Part shown: positions 35,941-45,356 of the stretch, piece after piece | How the letters are laid out: each line of letters starts with the position of its first letter | How positions within the stretch are numbered: the stretch's first letter is position 1 | DNA from: Bacillota bacterium | GTDB lineage: Bacteria > Bacillota_I > Bacilli_A > RF39 > UBA660 | Reading direction: 5' to 3' | DNA length: 64,000 bases | NCBI GenBank assembly: GCA_023460995.1 | Contig: JAEWOE010000006.1 | Coordinates: forward strand, 124,001 to 188,000 | Program-made: the position numbers and the translations under genes | Notes under the pieces: generated by a model | What the model was told of the DNA's origin: nothing | The model's input: only the letters and a program-made list of their open reading frames with translations | The model's database searches: none

Positions 35941-35992
35941 ATAATTAATAGTATTTAATATTGTTATTGAAAATATAATATTTTATAAAAAT

Positions 35993-36018
35993 AGGTACTT
36001 ATTATAAGTACTTTTTTT
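35993..36018 (+). terminator. Terminator after the prepilin-like gene
   Basis: GTACTT pairs with AAGTAC around ATTAT, followed by T8. Confidence 0.78.
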
Positions 36019-36055
36019 TATGAACTTAGTGTAGTATAATGTATATGGTGATTTT

Positions 36056-37006
36056 ATGAATAAAAAAGTTGTAATATTAGGTGGTGGTACTGGTTTATCA
36101 TCATTATTAAGAGGATTAAAACAATATCCATTAGAGATAACTGCTGTAGTATCAGTATGTGATGATGGAAAAAGTACAGGGCGACTTAGAGAAGAATTCA
36201 ATACCCCTGCGGTTGGTGATATTAGGAAAGTAATAGTCTCATTATCAGAAACAGAACCTTTAGTTGAAGAATTACTCGATTATAGATTTAATACAAATAG
36301 TGATTTAAACGGTCATGCTGTTGGTAATTTATTGTTAACAGCTATGGCTAACATAACTGGCAATATGTCAGATGGTATAGAGTCTTTAAGTAAAGTCCTT
36401 AATTTAAAAGGTAGAGTTTTGCCTTTAACAGAAGATAATGTAATTTTGATGGGGCGTATGGAAGATGGAAGCATTATAGAAGGTGAACATCATATTACTG
36501 AAAGTCCTAAAAAAATAAAGGATGTTTATTATAAAACAAAGCCTGTTGTATGTGATGCTGTATTAAAGTCAATACGCGAAGCAGATTGTATTATTTTAAG
36601 TATGGGAAGTTTATTTACTAGTATTCTTCCTAATCTGATTTGTAAGGATGTAATTAAGGAAATAGATAAAAGTACTGCTAAAATAATGTATGTTTGCAAT
36701 ATGATGACTCAACCTGGTGAAACAGATAATTTTAAAGTAAGTGATCATGTTAAATTACTAAATAGATATTTAGGAAAAAGAAAAATTGAAACAGTCATCG
36801 CAAATAGTGGTCAAATAGAAAAAAATATAATAGAAAAATATGCTACCTTAGAACAAAAAGATCAAGTAATACTTGATAAGGAAAATGTTAAAAAATTAAA
36901 AGTCAAAGTCATAAAAGATGATTTTGTTTCAATGGAAAATGAAATTATTAGACATGATACACTAAAACTAGCTTTTTATATTTTTTCAACTTTGATAAGG
37001 GAATAA
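36056..37006 (+). CDS. yvcK: Gluconeogenesis factor YvcK (CofD-like family)
   Basis: YvcK binds UDP-GlcNAc and is needed for growth on gluconeogenic carbon and for cell-wall homeostasis in Bacilli. The 316-residue protein has KKVVILGGGTGLSSLLRGLK at the N-terminus, SVCDDGKSTGRLREEF near 38 and GHAVGNLLLTAM near 87. The conserved pair yvcK-whiA is kept with two bases between the genes, but rapZ, usually upstream, is absent. Confidence 0.95.
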   Translation: MNKKVVILGGGTGLSSLLRGLKQYPLEITAVVSVCDDGKSTGRLREEFNTPAVGDIRKVIVSLSETEPLVEELLDYRFNTNSDLNGHAVGNLLLTAMANITGNMSDGIESLSKVLNLKGRVLPLTEDNVILMGRMEDGSIIEGEHHITESPKKIKDVYYKTKPVVCDAVLKSIREADCIILSMGSLFTSILPNLICKDVIKEIDKSTAKIMYVCNMMTQPGETDNFKVSDHVKLLNRYLGKRKIETVIANSGQIEKNIIEKYATLEQKDQVILDKENVKKLKVKVIKDDFVSMENEIIRHDTLKLAFYIFSTLIRE

Positions 37007-37007
37007 T

Positions 37008-37940
37008 ATGTCATTTACAAGTATAGTAAAAAATGAAGTTAGTAAAATTGATTCGCTAGAGGCTGAAAATATTGCAGAATTGTCCGCAATAATTCATAAT
37101 AGTGAAATATCAAATAAGCAAATTAAACTTTATACAGAAAATGCTAGTGTAGCAAGAAGAATATATAAATTAATTAAAGATTTATTTAATGAATATGCCA
37201 AAATAACTATTAGAAAAGGATATAACTATAATAAAAATTTGATATATATTTTAGAAATAAATAATGGAGTTTTAGACATTTTAAAGTCACTAGCTATATA
37301 TAATGATGATAAAATTTTTGAAATTCCTAATGAATATATAATTGATGATATGGATACAATGCGTGCTTATTTGAGAGGTTTATTTATTATATCAGGAAGT
37401 ATAAATGATCCAAAAAAATCAAGATATCATTTGGAGTTCCTTTTTAATAATGAAAGATACGCAAATTTTGTTGTCAAAAATTTAAATGAGTTCTATTTAA
37501 ATAGTAAGTATATAAAAAGAGATAATAAGTATATGGTATATATAAAAGAAGCAGAAAAAATTGGTGACTTTTTAAGAATAATAAATGCTCCAAATGCTGT
37601 TATGTATTATGAAGATATTAGAATCTATCGTGATCACAAAAATATGACAAATAGATTAAACAATATGGAACAAGCCAATGTTGATAAAACAGTTGAGGCA
37701 GCAACAAAACAAGTTGAAGATATAGAAAAAATTGTTTCATATGGGGGCTTAGATTTACTTGATGATAAGGAAAAAGTAGTGGCTGAATATAGACTTAAGT
37801 ATAATGATGTATCTCTTCATGAATTAAGTGAGATAATAACATACGAAACAAATGTTCCGATTTCAAAATCAGGAGTAAATCATAGGATTAAAAAAATTCA
37901 AGATTTAGCAAGAAAAATACGAGAAAAAGAAAATATATAG
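37008..37940 (+). CDS. whiA: WhiA family DNA-binding protein
   Basis: The 310-residue protein starts MSFTSIVKNEVSKIDSLE. It has the degenerate LAGLIDADG endonuclease-like fold (AYLRGLFIISGSINDPKK near 122) and a C-terminal helix-turn-helix with ISKSGVNHRIKKIQDLA near 284. In sporulating actinomycetes WhiA controls sporulation septation. In Bacillus it associates with DNA and influences division and chromosome segregation. It follows yvcK directly. Confidence 0.95.
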   Translation: MSFTSIVKNEVSKIDSLEAENIAELSAIIHNSEISNKQIKLYTENASVARRIYKLIKDLFNEYAKITIRKGYNYNKNLIYILEINNGVLDILKSLAIYNDDKIFEIPNEYIIDDMDTMRAYLRGLFIISGSINDPKKSRYHLEFLFNNERYANFVVKNLNEFYLNSKYIKRDNKYMVYIKEAEKIGDFLRIINAPNAVMYYEDIRIYRDHKNMTNRLNNMEQANVDKTVEAATKQVEDIEKIVSYGGLDLLDDKEKVVAEYRLKYNDVSLHELSEIITYETNVPISKSGVNHRIKKIQDLARKIREKENI

Positions 37941-38008
37941 TTATGTTTTCTTTTTTTAGTAAAGACAATAACCTATTTTTATAGTATAATATAAACAGAG
38001 GTGAAAGC

Positions 38009-38455
38009 ATGAATGTTATATTTATTAAAGATTTAAAAGGACAAGGTAAAACAGGTGAATTAAAAACTGTTAAAGATGGATATGGAATGAATTATTTAAT
38101 AAAAAATGGTTATGCAATAGCAGCCACAGATAGCAATAAAAAGCATTTAGAAACAGTAAATTTAAAAAAAGAATTAGAAGAACAAGAAAAAATAAAGGAA
38201 TGTGAAGAAATAAAGAAACAACTAGAGAAAATGACTTTGGTTTTTGGTGTTAAAACTGGTAAAATGGATAGAGTTTTTGGCGCAATTAGCTCTAAACAAA
38301 TAGTAACAGAGTTAAAGAAAAAAGGAATAGATATAGACAAAAAAGCAATTAATACAGATACTACTATATCTTCTTTAGGAACACATGAAATTAAGATAGA
38401 ACTACATAAAAAGGTATTAGCCACATTAAAAATAATTGTAAAAAAAGAGAGCTAG
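38009..38455 (+). CDS. rplI: 50S ribosomal protein L9
   Basis: The 148-residue protein begins MNVIFIKDLKGQGKTGELK and contains the N-terminal signature VKDGYGMNYLIKNGYAIAAT. A long connecting helix and the C-terminal rRNA-binding domain (GKMDRVFGAISSKQIVTEL) follow. A TATAAT -10 near 37984 starts a new unit with dnaB, which begins 9 bases after the stop. Confidence 0.97.
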   Translation: MNVIFIKDLKGQGKTGELKTVKDGYGMNYLIKNGYAIAATDSNKKHLETVNLKKELEEQEKIKECEEIKKQLEKMTLVFGVKTGKMDRVFGAISSKQIVTELKKKGIDIDKKAINTDTTISSLGTHEIKIELHKKVLATLKIIVKKES

Positions 38456-38464
38456 GTGATTATA

Positions 38465-39814
38465 ATGGCTGAAAGAGTAATGCCACACAATATAGATGCT
38501 GAACAAGCAGTTTTAGGTTCAATGTTTTTATCAAAGTATGCTGCTCAAAAATGTGTAGAAAATTTAAGTGGTGATTTATTTTATTTAGAAGCACACGATA
38601 AAATATTTTCTACAATTAGTAATTTAATTGAAATAAGTAAACCTATTGATATTACAACTGTTACTGAAGAGTTAGAAAAAAAGAAATGGTTGAAAATTAT
38701 TGGTGGTGTTACTTATTTAACAGAGTTAGTTAACTCTGTGCCTAGTGCATCAAATGTAGATGAATATATAAAAATAGTTAATGAAAAAGCTGTTCTTAGA
38801 AGATTAATAGAAGAATCTTCTAAGATAGCTACAGAAGCCTATGAAGCATCAGAATCATTGAATGAAATTTTAGATAGCGCAGAAAAAAGCATTTTAAATG
38901 TTGTTAAGACAAGAAAAGGATCAGAATTTAGAAGTATTCAAGAAGTATTATTCAAAACACAATCTGATTTAGAAAAATTAGCCCAAAATAAAGGCTCAAT
39001 TACAGGTGTATCAACTGGTTTTGCTGAAATTGATAAAATAACATCTGGATTACATGCTAATGAATTAATAATTGTTGCTGCCAGACCAGCGATGGGAAAA
39101 ACGGCATTTGCTTTAAATATGGCAACTAATATTGCTAAAAATCAAGATAAAGCAGTTGCTTTATTTAATATGGAAATGGGTGCTGAGCAGTTAGCGATGC
39201 GTATGCTAGCTTCTGAAGGTCACATAGATCAAAATAAGTTAAAGCGCGGTTTTTTAGAACATACTGATTGGAAAAAGATTAATGAAGCAATAAGTAGATT
39301 GGCTGATACAAAACTATATATAGATGATACTCCTGGTATGACTATGTCTGAAATAAAAGCTAAATGTCGTCGATTAGCAAGTCAAAAAGATGGATTAGGT
39401 ATCATAATAATTGACTACTTAACTCTTATTCAAGGATCTACAAAATACTTAGGAAATAGACAACAAGAAGTTTCGGAAATATCTCGTTCTTTGAAAACCC
39501 TAGCTATGGAATTAGAAGTTCCAGTAGTAGCTTTGGCTCAATTATCTCGTAGCGTTGAAGGTCGTGAAGACAAAAGACCAATGCTTAGCGATTTAAGAGA
39601 GTCCGGTTCAATTGAACAAGATGCCGATATAGTAGCATTCTTATATAGAGATGATTATTATAATAAGCAGGCCAGTGAAGAAAGTCAGGTAAGTGAGAGT
39701 GAATTCATTATAGCAAAACATCGTAATGGACCAACAAAAACTATACCACTTAAATTTACACGTAACACAAGTACTTTTGATGACTACATAGATAAAGAAA
39801 TAGAAAATGGGTGA
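38465..39814 (+). CDS. dnaB: Replicative DNA helicase DnaB
   Basis: This is the hexameric replication-fork helicase (called DnaC in Bacillus). The roughly 449-residue protein starts MAERVMPHNIDAEQAVLGS. It has Walker A ARPAMGKTAFALN near 202 and Walker B IIIIDYLTLIQG near 312, plus QEVSEISRSLKTLA and LSDLRESGSIEQDAD from the RecA-like motor. I start it at ATG 38465, after SD AGGTGAT; a GTG nine bases upstream is part of that SD. rplI-dnaB is a conserved pair. Confidence 0.97.
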   Translation: MAERVMPHNIDAEQAVLGSMFLSKYAAQKCVENLSGDLFYLEAHDKIFSTISNLIEISKPIDITTVTEELEKKKWLKIIGGVTYLTELVNSVPSASNVDEYIKIVNEKAVLRRLIEESSKIATEAYEASESLNEILDSAEKSILNVVKTRKGSEFRSIQEVLFKTQSDLEKLAQNKGSITGVSTGFAEIDKITSGLHANELIIVAARPAMGKTAFALNMATNIAKNQDKAVALFNMEMGAEQLAMRMLASEGHIDQNKLKRGFLEHTDWKKINEAISRLADTKLYIDDTPGMTMSEIKAKCRRLASQKDGLGIIIIDYLTLIQGSTKYLGNRQQEVSEISRSLKTLAMELEVPVVALAQLSRSVEGREDKRPMLSDLRESGSIEQDADIVAFLYRDDYYNKQASEESQVSESEFIIAKHRNGPTKTIPLKFTRNTSTFDDYIDKEIENG

Positions 39815-39817
39815 TGT

Positions 39818-41299
39818 ATGAAAAATTTCACAAAATGGCTATTTGTAATAATATTAAGCTCAATTGTATTTTTACTGGGATTTAACACGAAGACTAGTTT
39901 AGAACCAAAATATTTATATCAAGTATATTTAGATGATCAAGTTCTTGGAGTTATTGATTCTAAAAAGGAACTTGAAAACTATATTGATAAGCAAGGTTCT
40001 ACGATTAAAGAAAAATATAATGTAGATAAAGTATATGCTCCAGATGGCTTAGATATAAGAAAAATAATAACATATAATAACCATGTGGATAAAGTAGAAG
40101 ATGTATATGATAAATTAGCAACTTTAAAACCATTTACTATAAAAGGTTATCAGTTTGATATAAAAAAAGAAGTTGAAACTGATGATGGAGAAATGGTAAC
40201 AAAAAATACACTAGTTTATGTTACTGATGAATCTACTTTCAAAACAGCAATAGAAAAAACAATAATGTCTTTTATTAGTGAAGATGTATATAAAGCATAT
40301 AAAAATGGTACTCAAGTAACAATAAAGGATACAGGTTTATATTATAATGATATATATATTAGTAATGATATAACTAGAAAAGAAACAAATATATCTGTGA
40401 ATGAAAAAATATATGTAGATACTGAGGAATTAACACAATATATTTTATTTTCAACTAATGATAATTCTAAGCAATACATTGTCCAAACTGGCGATACAAT
40501 TGAATCTGTAGCAAATGCTAATAAAATAAGTGTTCAGGAATTTTTAATATCAAATCCTGAATTTACATCAAAAGATAATATTTTATTTTCTGGTCAAGTT
40601 GTATCCGTTGCGTATGCTAATCCTATAGTTGAAGTAATGGCTGATGTAACAAAGATTGAAGATCAAACAACATATTTCACTGTTCAAGAACAATCTTCTA
40701 GTGATATAATTCTAGGAGATGAAAAGGTAATTCAAAATGGTGAAAATGGAGTAAGTAGAGTTACTCAAAATATTAGATATAAAAATGGCTTTATTGAAAA
40801 AGCAGAAGTTTCTCAACAGGTTGAAATTAAGCCGGCAACTTCAAAAATAGTTCTTATAGGTACTAAATATGTTTCAGGTGTTGGTGGTAATTATTGGACA
40901 TGGCCTACAAGTAGTTATAGTATCTCCTCACCATTTGGATGGAGATCTTATGAATTCCATACAGGTCTAGATATATATAATTATTATGGTGCTCCAATAT
41001 ATGCTGCTAATAACGGTGTAGTAACACAAGCTGGCTGGTATGGTACATATGGTATTTTTGTAGGAATAAATCATAATAATGGTTATGCAACAGGATATGG
41101 GCATATGTCTTATCTTGCTGAAGGTATACGTGTTGGATCAGTTGTTGAAAGAGGACAAATAATTGGTTATATAGGTGCTACGGGTGTAGCAACAGGACCA
41201 CATGTGCATTTTGAAATCTTTTATGGAGCAAGTCATCCAGGTTATAATTATAGCAAAAGTACTGGATATCCATTCATTAATCCACAGTATATGTACTAA
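39818..41299 (+). CDS. Membrane-anchored M23 metallopeptidase with LysM and G5 domains
   Basis: This is a 493-residue cell-wall protein. One N-terminal membrane segment lies at about 5-22. An extended extracellular region is followed by a LysM domain (YIVQTGDTIESVANANKISVQEFL, about 222-245). A G5-like domain (about 270-350) precedes a C-terminal LytM/M23 domain (about 365-475). Zinc ligands are intact: the His and Asp of HTGLDIY near 381 and HVHFEIF near 463. The LysM and G5 parts bind peptidoglycan or GlcNAc. It lies between dnaB and walJ; walRK, usual here in Bacilli, is absent. Confidence 0.9.
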   Translation: MKNFTKWLFVIILSSIVFLLGFNTKTSLEPKYLYQVYLDDQVLGVIDSKKELENYIDKQGSTIKEKYNVDKVYAPDGLDIRKIITYNNHVDKVEDVYDKLATLKPFTIKGYQFDIKKEVETDDGEMVTKNTLVYVTDESTFKTAIEKTIMSFISEDVYKAYKNGTQVTIKDTGLYYNDIYISNDITRKETNISVNEKIYVDTEELTQYILFSTNDNSKQYIVQTGDTIESVANANKISVQEFLISNPEFTSKDNILFSGQVVSVAYANPIVEVMADVTKIEDQTTYFTVQEQSSSDIILGDEKVIQNGENGVSRVTQNIRYKNGFIEKAEVSQQVEIKPATSKIVLIGTKYVSGVGGNYWTWPTSSYSISSPFGWRSYEFHTGLDIYNYYGAPIYAANNGVVTQAGWYGTYGIFVGINHNNGYATGYGHMSYLAEGIRVGSVVERGQIIGYIGATGVATGPHVHFEIFYGASHPGYNYSKSTGYPFINPQYMY

Positions 41300-42042
41300 T
41301 GAAGTTTTGTATTTTATCAAGTGGTTCAAAAGGAAATTGTACTTATATCGAAATAGGAAATCATAAGTTCTTAATAGATGTAGGTACTAATTTCCTTTAT
41401 ACTTCTACTAAACTAAATGAAATAGGTGTGGATCCTAAAGAAATAGAAGCTGTGTTTATAACTCATATACATGAAGACCATATTGCAGGATTAAAAAGAT
41501 TTATTAAAATGGTTAATCCGCAAGTATATTTAACCAAAAAAATATACGATAATTTTCCTATACAATTAGAAAAATGGGAATTTCTAGAAAGTAATCTATC
41601 TATTGAAAATATATTTATTGATTCAATAAAGTTATCGCATGACACACCAGAATGTAAAGGATATATATTTGAATATGAAGGAAAACAATTAGTATATATA
41701 ACAGATACTGGATATATTAATGTTAAATATCATCAAAAATTATATAATAAAACAGCATACATCATAGAGAGTAATCATGATGTTGATATGCTAATGAATT
41801 CTAAAAGATTTAGACCTTTAAAAATGAGGATACTTGGTGATGAAGGTCATATATCTAATAAAGACTGTGCATATTACTTATCAAAATTTGTTGGTGATAA
41901 TACTAAATTGATTATTCTAGCCCATCTTAGTGAAGAAGCTAATACCCCTACTATTGCTTTTGAAACTGTAAAAAAAGAGATTCTTAACAAAGAAATTATT
42001 ATAGCAAAACAAAACGAAAGAATTGAGCTGATAGAATTATGA
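41299..42042 (+). CDS. walJ: WalJ/YycJ family MBL-fold hydrolase
   Basis: The 247-residue metallo-beta-lactamase-fold protein has MKFCILSSGSKGNCTYIEIG at the start and the metal motif THIHEDHIAG near 55. DTGYI near 135 and a histidine near 185 complete the site. The family belongs to the WalRK locus of Bacilli and is thought to act as a nuclease linking wall signalling and DNA repair. It overlaps the peptidase gene by one base and rlmH by four, so all three are coupled. walRK itself is not present. Confidence 0.93.
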   Translation: MKFCILSSGSKGNCTYIEIGNHKFLIDVGTNFLYTSTKLNEIGVDPKEIEAVFITHIHEDHIAGLKRFIKMVNPQVYLTKKIYDNFPIQLEKWEFLESNLSIENIFIDSIKLSHDTPECKGYIFEYEGKQLVYITDTGYINVKYHQKLYNKTAYIIESNHDVDMLMNSKRFRPLKMRILGDEGHISNKDCAYYLSKFVGDNTKLIILAHLSEEANTPTIAFETVKKEILNKEIIIAKQNERIELIEL

Positions 42043-42494
42043 TAAAAATTGTTTGTGTTGGAAAAATAAAAGAAAAATTCTTTCGCGATGCAATTGCTGA
42101 GTACCAAAAAAGACTGACAAGGTATACAAGAGTTGAAATAGTTGAACTTTGTGATTTTGACTTTGATAATAAAGATATTGTATTAGAAAAGGAAAAGGAA
42201 AGCATTCTAAAAGTTTTAAGTGATAAAGAATACATAATAACTTTAGAAATTGAAGGAAAGCAAATGACCAGTTTTGATTTTTCAAGAAAAATCGATAATA
42301 TTTTTTTAGAAAATTCAAATATAACATTTATCATTGGTGGATCTTATGGCTTACATAGTGATATAAAAAAAAGAAGCAATTTAAGTTTATCCTTTTCTTC
42401 CTTAACTTTCCCCCATCAACTTTTTAGAATAATATTACTAGAGCAGATATATAGAGCTTTTAAAATTCAAAAAAATGAAAGTTATCATAAATAA
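42039..42494 (+). CDS. rlmH: 23S rRNA (pseudouridine1915-N3)-methyltransferase
   Basis: RlmH is a SPOUT-class enzyme that methylates pseudouridine 1915 in helix 69 of 23S rRNA. The 151-residue protein contains TLEIEGKQMTSFDFSRKI near 69, the knot motif FIIGGSYGLHSDIK near 102 and the C-terminal LTFPHQLFRIILLEQIYRAF. It follows walJ, as in Bacillus. Confidence 0.96.
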   Translation: MIKIVCVGKIKEKFFRDAIAEYQKRLTRYTRVEIVELCDFDFDNKDIVLEKEKESILKVLSDKEYIITLEIEGKQMTSFDFSRKIDNIFLENSNITFIIGGSYGLHSDIKKRSNLSLSFSSLTFPHQLFRIILLEQIYRAFKIQKNESYHK

Positions 42495-42508
42495 TGTATA
42501 AAAAGAAT

Positions 42509-42544
42509 AAAACCATCCACTATCTAATAGGAGATGGTTTTTTT
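42509..42544 (+). terminator. Terminator/attenuator hairpin that contains the spoIIR ribosome site
   Basis: AAAACCATC (42509-42517) pairs with GATGGTTTT (42533-42541). An inner stem CTAT/ATAG lies inside and T7 follows. The spoIIR SD (AGGAG, about 42529-42533) lies between the two stems and the TTG start at the end of the T run. Confidence 0.82.
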
Positions 42545-43067
42545 GAAATCATTATATATAATTTTATTTTTATGTTTATTATACTCACTATTTGGAAGTA
42601 TGAATCAGGAAAAAATAGTAATTCCTGACAATGCAATAAGATTTAGAGTAATAGCAAGTAGCAATTCAGAACCTGATCAAAAATTAAAAATGAAAGTTAA
42701 GTTAGCAATAGAAAAAAAGCTATCTGTAATTTTAAAAGATGTTGAAAGTATTGATTCAGTTAACAACGTGATTTTAAATAATTTGAAATCATTAGAAAGC
42801 GATGTTATAAATGTTCTTAAAGAAGAAAATAGTATAGAAACGTTTAAGATAAATTTTGGAAACAATTATTTCCCAGAAAAAGAGTACAATGGAATTAAGT
42901 ATAACGAAGGTGGTTATAATTCTCTAACTATTACTTTAGGAAACGGTCTTGGAGCTAATTGGTGGTGTATTTTATTTCCTCCCCTATGCTTACTTGATGA
43001 ACAAAATTATGCAGAAACTGAATATAGATTTTTTGTAAAAGAAGTTTTAAATGATTATATAAAATAG
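42543..43067 (+). CDS. spoIIR: Stage II sporulation protein R
   Basis: SpoIIR is secreted by the forespore and triggers the SpoIIGA protease to activate sigma-E in the mother cell. The roughly 174-residue protein has an N-terminal signal helix (SLYIILFLCLLYSLFG) and the family hallmark IRFRVIASSNSEPDQKLKMK (about 26-45). The C-terminal portion carries GNGLGANWWCILFPPLCLLD, with the expected pair of cysteines. An in-frame ATG at 42534 directly abuts the SD. The TTG at 42543, nine bases after AGGAG, is the better start. It is a strong marker of endosporulation. Confidence 0.93.
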   Translation: MKSLYIILFLCLLYSLFGSMNQEKIVIPDNAIRFRVIASSNSEPDQKLKMKVKLAIEKKLSVILKDVESIDSVNNVILNNLKSLESDVINVLKEENSIETFKINFGNNYFPEKEYNGIKYNEGGYNSLTITLGNGLGANWWCILFPPLCLLDEQNYAETEYRFFVKEVLNDYIK

Positions 43068-43129
43068 TTATTAATCACAAATAGTCAAAAGAATAATATA
43101 ATACATTGACATTGATAACACTATTTTAT

Positions 43130-43158
43130 TTGCCTTTTGTTATAAAAAAATATATAAT
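43130..43158 (+). promoter_or_regulatory. Promoter of fba
   Basis: TTGCCT (43130-43135), 17-base spacer, TATAAT (43153-43158), 16 bases before the start. Confidence 0.75.
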
Positions 43159-43173
43159 TAATATGGTGATAAA

Positions 43174-44049
43174 ATGTTTAATAGAAAAAATAACTCAATT
43201 TTAGTTAATATGGGAGAAATGCTTGTAAAGGCAAAAAAAGGAAAATATGCAGTTGTCCACTTTAATATAAACAATTTGGAATGGGCAAAATATATATTAG
43301 AAGAGTGTCAAGACTTAAAAGCACCTATTATTCTTGGGGTTAGTGAAGGAGCCGCAAAATATATGGGTGGATATAATGTTATTGTTGGAATGGTAAAGGG
43401 ATTAATAAAAGATTTAAAAATAACTATCCCAGTTGCCCTTCATCTTGATCATGGGAGTTCAATTGAAGCTTGTGGTAAGGCATTAGAAGCTGGATTTAGT
43501 TCAGTAATGATAGATGCTTCTAAGTATCCTCTTGCAGATAATATAAATATAACAAAAACAGTAGTAGCGATGGCAAAAAAGTACGGTGCTAGTGTTGAAG
43601 CAGAAATCGGGCATATTGGTGGAAGTGAAGATGGTAATGCTAGTGAAGTATTGTATGCAAGAACAGAAGATTGCATACAATTGGTTCGAAAAACAAATAT
43701 TACTGCCTTAGCGCCTGCTTTAGGTAGCGTACATGGATTATATAAAGGTGAACCAAATCTTGACTTTACTAGAATGTTAGAAATCGGAACAAAAACAGAT
43801 TTGCCTTTGGTTTTGCATGGTGGAACAGGTATTCCAGATGATAAATTACTACAAGCCATTGAATGTGGTGTAAGTAAAATAAATTTTAATACAGAATTAC
43901 AAATTGCTTGGAAAAGATTTGTAGATAACTTTATTTCCCAAAATCCAAATGAATATGATCCACGAAAAGTGATTGGATCTGGTGAAAGGGCAATAAAAGC
44001 TGTCGTTAGAACTAAAGTTTCATTACTAAGATCAGATAACAAAGCATAG
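43174..44049 (+). CDS. fba: Class II fructose-1,6-bisphosphate aldolase
   Basis: This zinc-dependent aldolase cleaves or forms fructose 1,6-bisphosphate in glycolysis and gluconeogenesis. The 291-residue protein has the metal-ligand region ALHLDHGSSIEACGKALEAG (about 90-109), VEAEIGHIGG near 142, GSVHGLYKGEPNL near 184 and the zinc-binding LHGGTGIPDD near 213. A close relative in the tagatose-bisphosphate aldolase group cannot be fully excluded. fba-murA-(rpmE) is the order also found in Bacillus, here without rho and tal. Confidence 0.95.
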   Translation: MFNRKNNSILVNMGEMLVKAKKGKYAVVHFNINNLEWAKYILEECQDLKAPIILGVSEGAAKYMGGYNVIVGMVKGLIKDLKITIPVALHLDHGSSIEACGKALEAGFSSVMIDASKYPLADNINITKTVVAMAKKYGASVEAEIGHIGGSEDGNASEVLYARTEDCIQLVRKTNITALAPALGSVHGLYKGEPNLDFTRMLEIGTKTDLPLVLHGGTGIPDDKLLQAIECGVSKINFNTELQIAWKRFVDNFISQNPNEYDPRKVIGSGERAIKAVVRTKVSLLRSDNKA

Positions 44050-44063
44050 CGTGGAGGTGCTGT

Positions 44064-45317
44064 ATGAAACAAATTAGAATTGAAGGAAGCAGATTATTAA
44101 CTGGAGCGATAAGTGTCAGTGGTGCAAAAAATAGCGCTGTTGCATTAGTGCCAGCATCACTTCTTTCAGATGACATAATAAAAATCGATAATATTCCAAA
44201 TATTTCAGATATAGAGGCTTTAAACGAAATATTAAGTTATCTAGGAGCAAAAGTATCTAGAGATAATAATTTGATGATAATAGATTCAAGTAGTATCACA
44301 AACAAAGAAATTCCAGAGAGTATTTCAAAAAAATTACGTGCTTCTTACTATTTTATGTCAGCTTTATTAGGAAAGTATAAACATGTAGAAATGTATTTTC
44401 CAGGTGGTTGCTCTATTGGCGCAAGACCTATTGATCAAACATTAAAGGGTTTTAAAGCATTAGGTGCTACTGTTATAGAAGAAGGAAATAAATTTATAAT
44501 AGATGCAAAAGAATTGACAGGTGGTCATGTTTATTTAGATATGCCAAGTGTTGGTGCAACCATTAATACAATTTTAGTTGCAGTAAAAGCTAAAGGACAG
44601 ACAATAATAGAAAATGCTGCAAAAGAACCAGAAATTGTTAATGTTGCTACATTTTTAAATAATATGGGTGCTAAAATAAGTGGTGCTGGAACTAGTAAAA
44701 TTAGTATTGTTGGTGTAGAAAAATTAGGTAAATGTTATACAGAAGTTATTCCTGATAGAATAGAAGCTGGAACATACATAATTGCTGGGGCATTAGCTGG
44801 TAAGAATTTAAAAGTTAGCAATATAATTCCTGGGCATGTTGAAATGTTAATAATGAAATTAAAGGAAATGGGTGCTAATATTGAAGTTGGTGAAGACTAT
44901 GTAGTTTTATCCCAAAGTGATAGCTTAAAAGCTGTTAATGTTAAGACTTTAGGTTATCCTGGATTTGCAACTGATTTGCAACAACCTCTAACAGTTTTAT
45001 TAACACAATGTAGTGGTTTATCATTATTAGAAGAAACAATATATGAGAATAGATTTCAAAATGTACCCTATTTGAATGAAATGGGCGCGGATATTGAAAT
45101 TATCGATAAGAAAATAAAAATTAAAGGCCCAACAAAGTTACATGGTGCAACTGTTAAAGCAACTGATTTAAGAGCTGGAGCATGTCTAATATTAGCAGCT
45201 TTAGTAGCTGAAGGTGAAACAGTAGTTACTGATATAGAACACGTTCTTCGTGGATATGAAAATATTGTTGAAAAGTTGACCAATGTTGGTGCTAAATTAA
45301 AAATAGAAGAAATATAA
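44064..45317 (+). CDS. murA: UDP-N-acetylglucosamine 1-carboxyvinyltransferase
   Basis: MurA catalyses the first committed step of peptidoglycan synthesis, adding enolpyruvate to UDP-GlcNAc. The 417-residue protein begins with GSRLLTGAISVSGAKNSAVA. At the fosfomycin-target loop it has GGCSIGARPIDQTLKGFKAL (about 112-131) with the catalytic cysteine in the position expected for the sensitive enzyme. DLRAGACLILAALVAEGET lies near 370. Its position after fba corresponds to murAB/murZ of Bacillus. Confidence 0.97.
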   Translation: MKQIRIEGSRLLTGAISVSGAKNSAVALVPASLLSDDIIKIDNIPNISDIEALNEILSYLGAKVSRDNNLMIIDSSSITNKEIPESISKKLRASYYFMSALLGKYKHVEMYFPGGCSIGARPIDQTLKGFKALGATVIEEGNKFIIDAKELTGGHVYLDMPSVGATINTILVAVKAKGQTIIENAAKEPEIVNVATFLNNMGAKISGAGTSKISIVGVEKLGKCYTEVIPDRIEAGTYIIAGALAGKNLKVSNIIPGHVEMLIMKLKEMGANIEVGEDYVVLSQSDSLKAVNVKTLGYPGFATDLQQPLTVLLTQCSGLSLLEETIYENRFQNVPYLNEMGADIEIIDKKIKIKGPTKLHGATVKATDLRAGACLILAALVAEGETVVTDIEHVLRGYENIVEKLTNVGAKLKIEEI

Positions 45318-45319
45318 TT

Positions 45320-45343
45320 AAGTAGAGTTATCTCTACTTTTTT
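45320..45343 (+). terminator. Terminator of murA
   Basis: AAGTAGAG pairs with CTCTACTT around TTAT, followed by T. Confidence 0.88.
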
Positions 45344-45356
45344 ATTTGGGGTGAAT

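Noticed and set aside
39812..39814. Use of the mycoplasma code, with UGA as tryptophan
   Set aside because: UGA ends dnaB, yidC and other genes at the expected family C-terminus, and tryptophan is encoded by TGG.
43449..44072. 207-residue minus-strand frame
   Set aside because: It is the shadow of the aldolase gene on the other strand; the plus-strand protein has full family motifs.
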